Made by a program: the position numbers and the translations under genes. Shown piece by piece: positions 17,123-23,423 of a DNA stretch of 39,479 nt. The notes below the pieces were generated by a model, which searched no databases, was not told where the DNA came from, and saw only the letters and a program-made list of their open reading frames with translations. Origin of the DNA: a virus; IMG/VR virus record IMGVR_UViG_3300045051_001256, positions 1-39,479 of that record. One strand, given 5' to 3'. Each line of letters opens with the position of its first letter. Within the stretch, counting starts at the first letter, position 1.

Positions 17123-17373
17123 TGTTTCACGTGACGATATTCGTGTTGATGGACGCTGTTTTTTTTCTCTTCTACCATCGGCTGCCGAACTTTGCGGCAA
17201 TGTTCCTTATCAGCCTCGCGATGCAGTACGTGTATCTGATGGAGATATCTTATGCGAATAAGCAGTATATCCATCTGTATCGCTATGGAGATTTTATTGC
17301 CGCCCTTCTTTTGGACATGGTACTGCTAGGCATCATTCTTCTTCCGTTAATTGGGTACTTGCGCGGGTATTGA
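17119..17373 (+). CDS. Small multi-pass membrane protein (84 aa)
   Basis: It starts at ATG 17119 within an ATGA junction. Three hydrophobic segments are clear: TIFVLMDAVFFLFY (about 6-19), LPNFAAMFLISLAMQYVYLM (about 22-41) and FIAALLLDMVLLGIILLPLIGYL (about 59-81). Another possible holin/antiholin or lysis protein, last in the late tail-lysis operon. A promoter-like TTGACA overlaps its stop region at 17370. Confidence 0.65.
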   Translation: MMFHVTIFVLMDAVFFLFYHRLPNFAAMFLISLAMQYVYLMEISYANKQYIHLYRYGDFIAALLLDMVLLGIILLPLIGYLRGY

Positions 17374-17389
17374 CAGGGCATGGTATCAT
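17370..17389 (+). promoter_or_regulatory. Putative promoter upstream of structured leader
   Basis: An extended -10 (TG-G-TATCAT, 17381-17389; five of six to TATAAT) lies downstream of TTGCGC (17359) at 19 bases. TTGACA (17370-17375) also occurs but has no good -10 at 17-18 bases. Transcription would start near 17396, just before the structured leader. Confidence 0.5.
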
Positions 17390-17403
17390 TATTTCGTAAA
17401 ACA

Positions 17404-17480
17404 AAGTTTCGAGACCCTAACGGTGGGTACAGGTTTTCAGGCTCGAAACTTGTACCTGTGTCCATCGTTAGGGTTTTTTT
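17404..17480 (+). promoter_or_regulatory. Structured RNA leader: 21-bp terminator with competing 10-bp helix
   Basis: Bases 17414-17434 pair with 17454-17474 in a continuous 21-bp stem (three G-U pairs), followed by a T tract (17474-17480) and the ATG at 17481. The 10 bases just before the stem (AAGTTTCGAG, 17404-17413) are a perfect complement of CTCGAAACTT (17442-17451) inside the stem's 19-base loop. The two helices interlock, so they either form a pseudoknot or exclude each other. The 10-bp helix would form first during transcription, as an antiterminator would. I do not recognise a known riboswitch. Confidence 0.7.
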
Positions 17481-17588
17481 ATGGCGTTTTACAAGGGATA
17501 CGATCGGGTAGTAACCGATGTGCCGCGCGCAAGACCTATTGTGTGGCCTGAATCCAGCCGCTTCCCTGGCATACCAAACACACAATAA
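17481..17588 (+). CDS. Possible 35-aa small protein
   Basis: The ORF opens with the ATG that directly follows the T tract of the structured leader, mirroring the start placement at 3655, 30601 and 35657. It reads MAFYKGYDRVVTDVPRARPI and ends TAA. It is basic and proline-containing, with no recognised family and no Shine-Dalgarno site. It could be a true micro-protein or a leader peptide coupling translation to the RNA switch. The first 17 bases match part of the fibre gene (38168-38184 region), probably by chance. Confidence 0.45.
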   Translation: MAFYKGYDRVVTDVPRARPIVWPESSRFPGIPNTQ

Positions 17589-17593
17589 GAGAG

Positions 17594-17632
17594 AACGGTG
17601 TCGAGTGAGAAAATATCAAGTCTCGCGCCGTT
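17594..17632 (+). other. Strong hairpin after the 35-aa ORF
   Basis: AACGGTG-T-CGAG (17594-17605) pairs with CTCG-CGCCGTT (17622-17632): 11 pairs with one bulged T and one G-U, and a 16-base loop. No T tract follows, so it is not a standard terminator. It may be an RNA processing or stability element, or a protein-binding site. Confidence 0.55.
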
Positions 17633-17664
17633 TATAAAACCTCGACGGGTCTGGTCAATCTTTG

Positions 17665-17692
17665 CCTCTATGGAGTTGTGATAATATAGAGG
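17665..17692 (+). promoter_or_regulatory. Hairpin over the ribosome site plus extended -10 before the zinc-ribbon gene
   Basis: CCTCTAT (17665-17671) pairs with ATAGAGG (17686-17692), burying the GAGG Shine-Dalgarno sequence that abuts the ATG at 17693. The loop contains an extended -10 (TG-T-GATAAT, 17677-17685), 7 bases before the ATG, so transcription could also start at the ATG. Long transcripts would have a masked ribosome site; short ones would be leaderless. Confidence 0.5.
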
Positions 17693-17863
17693 ATGTTTCA
17701 CGTGGAAAAATATATGCAGCAGCCACTATGTCCGGTGTGCCGATATCCAATACGCCTTTGGGATCCTGATTGCCCCAATTGCGGTGTTCATCTCTTCTGG
17801 TCTCCCCCTCCGAGTGAAAATCCGCAGCCTCCTGAACGTCCACGCAACAATACGACACAATAG
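17693..17863 (+). CDS. Small zinc-ribbon protein (56 aa)
   Basis: The protein reads MFHVEKYMQQPLCPVCRYPI and continues with LWDPDCPNCGVHLFW. The two knuckles CPVC (13-16) and CPNC (27-30) make a rubredoxin-type zinc ribbon; the tail (SPPPSENPQPPERP) is a flexible proline-rich end. Zinc ribbons in phages often bind nucleic acid or host proteins such as RNA polymerase. It stands alone between structured regulatory regions, in front of the early operon promoter. Function unknown. Confidence 0.7.
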   Translation: MFHVEKYMQQPLCPVCRYPIRLWDPDCPNCGVHLFWSPPPSENPQPPERPRNNTTQ

Positions 17864-17876
17864 GACTAGTTAGGAC

Positions 17877-17905
17877 TTGACAGGACAGGAATGTCGTGAG
17901 ATACT
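17877..17905 (+). promoter_or_regulatory. Early operon promoter, TTGACA-N17-GATACT, leaderless
   Basis: TTGACA (17877-17882) and GATACT (17900-17905; four of six) are 17 bases apart. The ATG at 17912 is 6 bases after the -10, at the expected transcript start, so the mRNA would be leaderless. No Shine-Dalgarno site precedes the ATG, which agrees. It would drive the long early operon 17912-28218. Confidence 0.7.
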
Positions 17906-17911
17906 CTCATT

Positions 17912-18112
17912 ATGACAAATAAAGAACACCTCTGGGGATTTATGGGGAACGAAGTTGGTAACAAGCATAAATCCGATTTATGTTACTGTCCATTGTGCGA
18001 TCGATGGACGTGGTTCGACGTGGATCCAAAAACGGGGAAAGATATCCTCTTCAAGATGTCAAAAAGTACGTACCAATTGATGATAAAAAATAGGGAGATA
18101 ACCGGCGTATGA
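17912..18112 (+). CDS. Small CxxC zinc-binding protein (66 aa)
   Basis: First gene of the presumed early operon, with an apparently leaderless start. It begins MTNKEHLWGFMGNEVGNKHK and has a single CYCPLCDRWTWF knuckle (Cys 24, 26 and 29), then a lysine-rich part with KMSKSTYQLMIKNRE. A single CxxC could form a half-site for zinc, perhaps by dimerisation or with nearby His. Its ATGA overlap with the HTH gene couples their translation. No family recognised. First-in-operon position is typical of host-takeover or regulatory proteins. Confidence 0.7.
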   Translation: MTNKEHLWGFMGNEVGNKHKSDLCYCPLCDRWTWFDVDPKTGKDILFKMSKSTYQLMIKNREITGV

Positions 18113-18303
18113 TAGACGAACTCCCCATGACTCCCAAGACGCTCGCTATCGCACTCGATTGTTCCTATCGTACGATCATGCGCATGGAAAAAGAGGGCAT
18201 GCCGGTGATACGGATCGGCAATCTCCATCGTTATCTTTACTCTGATGTCATTCGATGGCTCCGGCAACGGGATTCCATACCGGAAGGAGCAAAAACGCTA
18301 TGA
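18109..18303 (+). CDS. Excisionase/MerR-type helix-turn-helix protein (64 aa)
   Basis: Residues 8-55 match the compact helix-turn-helix of the excisionase (Xis/HTH_17) family: MTPKTLAIALDCSYRTIMRMEKEG, then MPVIRIGNLHRYLYSDVIRWLRQRDS, with the wing residues RIG-x-x-HR-x-x-x-x-DV. These bind DNA as excision factors or small regulators. No integrase is present in the genome, so a transcriptional role (early-late switching) is more likely than excision. Overlaps both neighbours by four bases. Confidence 0.8.
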   Translation: MIDELPMTPKTLAIALDCSYRTIMRMEKEGMPVIRIGNLHRYLYSDVIRWLRQRDSIPEGAKTL

Positions 18304-18530
18304 TGACATCCCCTGCCACCCTCAAGCAGCGTCAGCTTCTTATGCGGCTTTCCACGTGGACCGATCACGTTATTTCCTACGACGAGGCACTGCTGTATTC
18401 CGTACAGGAAGCATCCGGGAAAATAAGCTATCTTCTTTCTCTCCGCGACCAGAAAATTAAAGAGTTTCAGACAAAAAAACTACAGGGGGAGGTGAGTAAA
18501 ACATGGCAAGCAAACAGTACGCACGAGTGA
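18300..18530 (+). CDS. Hypothetical helical protein (76 aa)
   Basis: It starts at ATG 18300 in an ATGATG overlap with the HTH gene. The sequence is helical and polar (LKQRQLLMRLSTWTDHVISYDEALLYSVQEASGKISYLLSLRDQKIKEFQTKKLQGEVS), with no Cys knuckle or membrane helix. No family recognised. Its end overlaps the RHH gene start (18503) by 28 bases. Likely a small regulatory or accessory protein. Confidence 0.6.
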   Translation: MMTSPATLKQRQLLMRLSTWTDHVISYDEALLYSVQEASGKISYLLSLRDQKIKEFQTKKLQGEVSKTWQANSTHE

Positions 18531-18646
18531 GCATCGACAGCAGGCTCCATGCACGGCTTACGAAGATTGCAATCAAGTTGAACTGGACACTGGTTCGCAC
18601 ACTGGAAACACTGGTCCGTAAGGGTATGGAAGTGAAGCATTGGTAA
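18503..18646 (+). CDS. Ribbon-helix-helix-like protein (47 aa)
   Basis: A small basic protein with a strong ribosome site (GGGGGAGGTGAG) before ATG 18503. The pattern QYARVSIDSRLHARLTKIAIKLNWTLVRTLETLVRKGMEV has an N-terminal beta strand followed by two helices, the layout of Arc/MetJ/CopG repressors, in which the strand of the dimer contacts the DNA major groove. It lies next to the Xis-like gene, giving two DNA-binding proteins at the head of the early operon. Target sites unknown. Confidence 0.65.
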   Translation: MASKQYARVSIDSRLHARLTKIAIKLNWTLVRTLETLVRKGMEVKHW

Positions 18647-18724
18647 ATTGATGGCTCTCGTTGCGCCCTGCCAAGCCGGACGCAACTATGGCATATCAAA
18701 ATGCAGAAGGGAGGTGACAAAATT

Positions 18725-19540
18725 ATGGCAATTGAAAAATCAGGAGAAGAAAAGGCGCGGGAGACTGCCGAGAAATTGAAACGGTCCACAAAGGAGAATC
18801 AAGAGATTGCTGCTGCGAAGATGAAGATTACCTTGGCGGATATAGAGAAAAACGAGGAACTTTCACGGCTCTACCACGATAATGCGGACGTTGGTGCGAG
18901 TAACCTATCCGGGGAGAGTCCTATTCTCAAGGTTCACGCCACGGGAAAAAGCTCGACAAACGAGCTTGCAAACGGAAGAGAACCGCAAGACGGGTCATTT
19001 TTCTACAAGCCGACGCGCAGCGAGTATGACGATGTGGTCTGTCATATCCTTACGATATCCCGGGGATTTAGGGCGGAAGGATTGGTGGATCCGGCAACAG
19101 GGAAGAAAAAGCTCGTATTCAATCAGGTTGTGGGAGGCGTCATTATAAATGACGGCGATATGAAGCCATTTATCATGTACGTCACGGGCGTAAAGTTATC
19201 CCGGTTGTGGGCATTTGGAAAAGAGGCGGCGAAGTTTACGAGACGTAAACCCATGCCGATTCCCTTATTTGCCCTTACTGTCCACATGACGACCGAAAAA
19301 GTGGCAGACAATTACGGGAAGAATTGGGTGATCAATTTTGAGGTAATGAAAGGGGAGGATGACGAGCCGCTGCTTGTATCCGATCCGGCTGATTTCGTAC
19401 AGCTTCGCGATGGTGTCGAAAAGATTGAGGACACGATTGAGAAGGTGATATCGGCAAAAATGTTTGAGGATGCTCCGGCCGATCCGGGTGCTTCTCAAGC
19501 GGTACATTCCGAACCGGTTGATCCCGGTGATGGATTTTAA
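18725..19540 (+). CDS. Possible single-stranded-DNA-binding protein (271 aa)
   Basis: Start ATG 18725 is set by GGGAGGTGAC upstream. Residues 1-50 are charged and helical; residues ~95-215 are a beta-rich core (FFYKPTRSEYDDVVCHILTISRGF, NQVVGGVIINDGDMKPFIMYVTGVKLSRLWAFGKEA, PLFALTVHMTTEKV, NWVINFEV); the C-terminus is acidic and ends SEPVDPGDGF. An OB-like core with an acidic tail ending in Phe is the plan of T7 gp2.5 and bacterial SSB, where the tail recruits replication partners. I recognise no family directly, so this is inference from shape. It is the only gene here that looks plausible for DNA metabolism. A 78-base gap upstream carries a GTTGCG/CGCAAC hairpin. Confidence 0.4.
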   Translation: MAIEKSGEEKARETAEKLKRSTKENQEIAAAKMKITLADIEKNEELSRLYHDNADVGASNLSGESPILKVHATGKSSTNELANGREPQDGSFFYKPTRSEYDDVVCHILTISRGFRAEGLVDPATGKKKLVFNQVVGGVIINDGDMKPFIMYVTGVKLSRLWAFGKEAAKFTRRKPMPIPLFALTVHMTTEKVADNYGKNWVINFEVMKGEDDEPLLVSDPADFVQLRDGVEKIEDTIEKVISAKMFEDAPADPGASQAVHSEPVDPGDGF

Positions 19541-19616
19541 TGTTTTCCGCTGGCTGCTCCGTCGATTTGCGTCGGAGCGGCAAGAGGGAAATATCAACAA
19601 GAGAAAGGAAAAAAGT

Positions 19617-20228
19617 ATGGAAGAATACTGTCAACACTGCGGCGCATCCATGAAGGCATACTGGCATCGTATCACGCCGGGACTCGTCAGCACTCTTAGG
19701 AAAATATATGATCGGGTATCGTTGACGAATACGAACATGGTCCACAAAAAAGACCTTAACCTTACTCACTCAGAATACGGAAACTTCCAAAAGCTCAGAT
19801 TCCATGGATTGATTGCCCGTTACAAGGATGATTTGGGTCACTGGGATAGGTCTACATGGATCATTACCCGTCGAGGTGGTCAATTCCTCCGGGGGGAGCT
19901 ACGAATCCCCGTCAGGGTCCGTACATTCCGTAACGCGGTTACTGGGCACGACGAACAGCTGGTAAATATCAGTGAGGTTATCGGCACCGAGCCGTATTTC
20001 GATCAGAAGTTTTCTTTTGAGTTTGTTGATCTGTATGACGACGGATCGTTCGTTCCCGGACCGGTCGTAAAAAGCCGAAAAAGAACGAAGAAAAATGTGC
20101 TACTATGTCCCCGGTGCGGGACAATGATGGAGAGACGCATTGCCACTACTCCGAGTACCGATGAAAACTCGCTCGTCGTGACTCGATTTATTATTTGTCC
20201 ACGCTGCGGGAATAGGGAGGAACTATGA
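19617..20228 (+). CDS. Zinc-ribbon/winged-helix-like protein (203 aa)
   Basis: Start ATG 19617 follows GAGAAAGG. It begins with a zinc knuckle (YCQHCGA), has a central part (TPGLVSTLRKIYDRVSLTNTNMVHKKDLNLTHSEYGNFQKLRFHGLIARYKDDL ... WIITRRGGQFLRG) that looks like a winged helix, and ends with a second pair of knuckles (LLCPRCGTMM and IICPRCGNRE). Such layouts occur in phage and bacterial DNA-binding proteins. The N- and C-terminal Cys pairs may form one or two zinc sites. It overlaps the next gene by four bases. Specific function unknown. Confidence 0.65.
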   Translation: MEEYCQHCGASMKAYWHRITPGLVSTLRKIYDRVSLTNTNMVHKKDLNLTHSEYGNFQKLRFHGLIARYKDDLGHWDRSTWIITRRGGQFLRGELRIPVRVRTFRNAVTGHDEQLVNISEVIGTEPYFDQKFSFEFVDLYDDGSFVPGPVVKSRKRTKKNVLLCPRCGTMMERRIATTPSTDENSLVVTRFIICPRCGNREEL

Positions 20229-20566
20229 ACGATATCCATAAGGTAACGTCGACTGATGCGCTTGTTGCCGATGATCGCGGGTATATCGGAGAGTTTGTTT
20301 CCGAGCCGGGGTTGAGTGTTATTCCCCCGCAGCGGACGAGAATGGGGACCGAGATCGTTATTATGAACGGCAAGCTCGTCGTTGATTTCTATATTTGGAA
20401 CACGGTAAAGCTCCGTGATGATAAGTTTACGGTTGAAGTGACGATGCTTCCCCGCGATACGAAAGAAACGTCGCTACGGGTTGCACAGAGCAAGGCATTT
20501 TCCATGATAGGGGATAATCCGGCGTATTCGGACCAGAAGCTCCGAAGATATGGGGAGCCAAAATGA
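20225..20566 (+). CDS. Hypothetical protein (113 aa)
   Basis: A soluble alpha/beta protein beginning MNDIHKVTSTDALVADDRGY, with a middle strand region (IVIMNGKLVVDFYIWNTVKLRDDKFTVEVTML) and a polar helical C-terminus. It has no Cys, membrane or catalytic motif and no family I recognise. Both ends overlap neighbours by four bases, so its expression is coupled to the zinc-ribbon genes. Confidence 0.65.
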   Translation: MNDIHKVTSTDALVADDRGYIGEFVSEPGLSVIPPQRTRMGTEIVIMNGKLVVDFYIWNTVKLRDDKFTVEVTMLPRDTKETSLRVAQSKAFSMIGDNPAYSDQKLRRYGEPK

Positions 20567-21057
20567 GTACGTTAATCCTTGAAATTGATCCGATGAGTGA
20601 GGTGGACATCCGTGTTGCTATTCGGTCGCTCACGGCATTGCTTCCGGAGCCGCAGCTGTTTCCCAAGGATCCGGGAGAGGTCACGCTGCTTGGGATAGAG
20701 CCGGAGGATGAGATAACCGTAACGCGTCCGGAGAAAAAAACGTTCACGCCGCAGGAGAAAAAAGAGCGGCAGAAAATAGCCGCGCGGGAATGGTATAGGA
20801 AGAGACATCCGGGGGCAAAAGTGCGAGTGGGGAAAGAGGGAATAAAAAGCGATCTTTCCATTTCCCCGTTCAGCGGATTTTCCTACAAAAAGGATGCGCC
20901 CATTGCATATGAGTATTGTGCCAATCCCCACTGTACGCTCGGTGGAACCGGAAAGTTTGTCGCCGGAACGGGGGTCCATGTGGGCAAGTATATCCTTCAT
21001 AATCAGTCATGCGCCGATGAGTTTACCCGAGAAAACGCGGAGGCTATACATACATGA
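20563..21057 (+). CDS. Hypothetical basic/Cys-containing protein (164 aa)
   Basis: The N-terminal ~55 residues are acidic and alpha/beta. The middle is strongly basic (KKTFTPQEKKERQKIAAREWYRKRHPGAKVRVGKEG), a likely nucleic-acid-binding helix. The C-terminus has a metal-site-like pattern (YEYCANPHCTLGG ... HVGKYILHNQSCADEF), three Cys plus His. It may bind DNA or RNA through zinc and a basic helix. Function unknown. It overlaps the first glycosyltransferase by four bases and so joins the regulatory genes to the glycan cassette. Confidence 0.65.
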   Translation: MSTLILEIDPMSEVDIRVAIRSLTALLPEPQLFPKDPGEVTLLGIEPEDEITVTRPEKKTFTPQEKKERQKIAAREWYRKRHPGAKVRVGKEGIKSDLSISPFSGFSYKKDAPIAYEYCANPHCTLGGTGKFVAGTGVHVGKYILHNQSCADEFTRENAEAIHT

Positions 21058-21992
21058 AAGTACTCTTTATTCCCTTCCGGGAAATGTACGAAACGCAGCA
21101 GCAGCGGGAGATGATCGCACAGTCGGCATCCAGCCGGATCCGTGTCGATTATCTGGTGAAATACTGGCACGATGCGGAAGTATGGAGTCGACAATGGGGT
21201 ACGGAGAGCCGGACGTGGCGTGACTACGATGTCTACGTATTTCAGAAGGCATACTCTTCGGAAATGATCCAAGCGGCAGGTGAGCTCAAAGCTGTCGGAA
21301 AGAAAATCGTATTTGATCTCTGCGATGCGGAATGGGTGTATCCTTCACGTGAAAAAAATCTCCGGGACATGATGAAGCTCGCTGACCATGTCACCTGTTC
21401 GTCGTTCTACATCATGGAATACGTCATACGCAATTACCATCGTCCAGCGACGCTCATTCTCGATCGGTATGATCTTGCGCGGTATCCCCGGGAAAAAATG
21501 AAGCACCATACCGAAAGTAAGTGGCCGACGATTGTTTGGTATGGAAACCGTAACACGGCGCAGTATCTTTCTCTTATCGAGCCTGCGATCCTCCGGATCC
21601 AGCCTCCCTTTAATTTGCTTCTCATTGCTGACGAACTTGGTGCGTGGCTGCCTGCCCCCACGCATCAGTATAAGCTCCATTTCCGTAAGTGGGATCTCTC
21701 CCGCGAGATAGAAAACATTACTACCGGCGACGTCGTGATATCCCCGCACGGGGACGATGATATAGGCAAGGCAAAAAGCGACAACAAAACAAGCCTTGCC
21801 TGGGCGCTTGGGATGCCGGTTGTGTCACACGGCAACGAGCAGCGGATCGCTTCGCTTCTCGCTCATTACCTTCGGCATCCGGAGATCCGGCAGGAGGTAG
21901 GAAGGATCGGCCGGGACATGGTAGAGCGATTTTATGATGTTCGTCTCTCTGTTATTGAATGGCAGCGTGTGATACAGTCATTGTACGTATAA
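21054..21992 (+). CDS. GT4-like glycosyltransferase
   Basis: A 312-aa GT-B-fold protein, first of the glycan cassette. KIVFDLCDAEW (about 84-94), an IVWYGNRNTAQYLSLIEPAI segment opening the second domain (about 160-180) and a C-terminal donor region (SDNKTSLAWALGMPVVSHGNEQRIASLLAHYLRHPEIRQEVGRIGRDMV) are typical of GT4 proteins. The usual first Glu of the E-x7-E motif is replaced here (KSDNKTSLAWALGMPVV), so the donor site is atypical or the enzyme may be degenerate. Cytoplasmic, no membrane helix. Substrates unknown. Confidence 0.75.
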   Translation: MKVLFIPFREMYETQQQREMIAQSASSRIRVDYLVKYWHDAEVWSRQWGTESRTWRDYDVYVFQKAYSSEMIQAAGELKAVGKKIVFDLCDAEWVYPSREKNLRDMMKLADHVTCSSFYIMEYVIRNYHRPATLILDRYDLARYPREKMKHHTESKWPTIVWYGNRNTAQYLSLIEPAILRIQPPFNLLLIADELGAWLPAPTHQYKLHFRKWDLSREIENITTGDVVISPHGDDDIGKAKSDNKTSLAWALGMPVVSHGNEQRIASLLAHYLRHPEIRQEVGRIGRDMVERFYDVRLSVIEWQRVIQSLYV

Positions 21993-22011
21993 ATTACCAA
22001 AGGAGGATCTT

Positions 22012-23211
22012 ATGGATGATCGAATTACTGCACTTCTCCCCGATAAAGAGCCGAAGGTTAAAAAATACAACGGCATCAAGATCCCCGTCTGTATCCCGTG
22101 GTTTGTGGGCAACGAGCAACGGTACGCGATGGATGCCCTCGAAAACACGCTTATTTCCGGCGGCATAAATGACGGCTATATCCAGAAACTAGAGAAGGAG
22201 TTTGCCAAAAAGACAGGAGCGGATTTTGCGACCGCCTGTAATTCCGGAACCAGCGCCCTGCATGTTGCTTATCGGCTCATCGGTGTTTCTCCCGGCGACG
22301 AGGTAATCGTCCCCAGCTTTACGATGGTGTCGACGGTAACCCCTCTTCTTGAGATGGGTGCGATTCCGGTGTTTGTTGACGCGGATAGATATGGACAGAT
22401 TGACGTATCGCGTATTGACGAGGCGATCACACCGAAAACAAAAGCGATCGTCGGCGTACATATTTACGGTCATCCCTGCGATATTGACGCCATCGAACAG
22501 ATCGCCGTCGACCATAAGCTCAAGACCGTCTACGACGCTGCGGAGGCGCACGGGGCATTGTACAGTGGAAAGAAGCTCGGATCCTTCGGCGACGTTGTCT
22601 GTTACAGCTTTTACGCAAACAAGATCCTTGCGACCGGTGAAGGGGGCATGGTGACATTCCGTAAACACGAGTACAAAAAAGAAGCGGACCGGCTTGTTGA
22701 CGAGTATTTTTCCTACGAGCGGCATTTCTGGCATGAAAAATCCGGGTATTCGTACCGTATGAGCAATCTCCTTGCGGCGATAGGGCTGGGTCAAACGGAG
22801 AAGCTCGAGATGCTTGTCGAAAAACGGCGCCAAAACTACGAACAGTACGAGAAGGGGCTGGCGGGTATTCCCGGCATTTCTTTCCTTCCTGAGTCTGATG
22901 ACGTAGTAAGCGCACGATGGATGGTGGGGATACTCGTTGATCCGGTCGAGTTTGGTATAACGAGAAATGAGCTCCGCAGCCGCCTTGCGGCGATGGGCGT
23001 CGAGACGAGGACGTTTTTTATCCCGATGCACCTTCAGCCGTGTCTGGAAAAGTATTTGCCGATGCAGCCGTCGCCGGTGACGGACAAAACATTTCCCGTC
23101 GCGGAGCAATTATGTGCTCGGGGAATGTATCTTCCCAGCGCAACACAGATGGCGGAACACTCTATCCAGTACGTGTGCGATCGGATATGGGAGGTCAAAC
23201 GAAGCCTATGA
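22012..23211 (+). CDS. DegT/DnrJ/EryC1 sugar aminotransferase, perosamine-synthase-like
   Basis: A 399-aa PLP enzyme with GGAGG ribosome site. Motifs: CNSGTSALHVAYRL (about 77-89, phosphate binding), VVYD-type YDAAEAHGA (D175, H180) and SFYANKILATGEGGM with the Schiff-base Lys 204. The FxxNK-x-x-x-TGEGGM signature is typical of PerA-like enzymes, which aminate C4 of an NDP-4-keto-6-deoxyhexose using glutamate. It would therefore make a 4-amino-4,6-dideoxy sugar donor. No dehydratase for the keto-sugar precursor is encoded here, so the precursor should come from the host. Amino position and sugar stereochemistry cannot be told from sequence. Confidence 0.9.
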   Translation: MDDRITALLPDKEPKVKKYNGIKIPVCIPWFVGNEQRYAMDALENTLISGGINDGYIQKLEKEFAKKTGADFATACNSGTSALHVAYRLIGVSPGDEVIVPSFTMVSTVTPLLEMGAIPVFVDADRYGQIDVSRIDEAITPKTKAIVGVHIYGHPCDIDAIEQIAVDHKLKTVYDAAEAHGALYSGKKLGSFGDVVCYSFYANKILATGEGGMVTFRKHEYKKEADRLVDEYFSYERHFWHEKSGYSYRMSNLLAAIGLGQTEKLEMLVEKRRQNYEQYEKGLAGIPGISFLPESDDVVSARWMVGILVDPVEFGITRNELRSRLAAMGVETRTFFIPMHLQPCLEKYLPMQPSPVTDKTFPVAEQLCARGMYLPSATQMAEHSIQYVCDRIWEVKRSL

Positions 23212-23423
23212 GGAAAATCCTCTATTGGTTACTAGCACGCGGTATGACGATCGACTGGCTCAAGGAGTCGACGACGACGTTCCCAAAGGTCCGTATCCGA
23301 TATATGGGGATAACGGTAGCTGAACGGACATGGAATCCGCTCGGTAATTTATGGGTTGGCATTGATTACAAGCGGCCGGTCCCGTTTTGGAAAAAATTAT
23401 GGTCCAAGCGTTCGACGACATAG
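23208..23423 (+). CDS. Hypothetical protein (71 aa)
   Basis: It begins MRKILYWLLARGMTIDWLKE in an ATGA overlap with the aminotransferase and overlaps the following methyltransferase by 25 bases. It is basic with several Trp and has a weakly amphipathic N-terminus that could sit on a membrane, but no full membrane helix. Its position in the sugar cassette suggests an accessory to the glycan pathway. No family recognised. Confidence 0.55.
   Translation: MRKILYWLLARGMTIDWLKESTTTFPKVRIRYMGITVAERTWNPLGNLWVGIDYKRPVPFWKKLWSKRSTT

Noticed and set aside
17480-17497. 17-base match between the 35-aa ORF start and the fibre gene near 38170
   Set aside because: One exact match of this length is only mildly unlikely by chance in 39 kb of similar codon use, and it does not extend on either side.
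17693-17711. parS-like TGTTTCACGTGGAAAA near 17694 and CACGTG at 17125
   Set aside because: They match parS only partly, lie in coding sequence, CACGTG recurs in other genes, and no ParA or ParB gene is present.
18109-18303. Excisionase-like protein as evidence of a temperate phage
   Set aside because: No integrase or repressor gene accompanies it; the fold is also common in plain transcription regulators.
22189-23109. 306-aa minus-strand ORF
   Set aside because: It is a shadow of the aminotransferase, which has clear motifs in the + frame.
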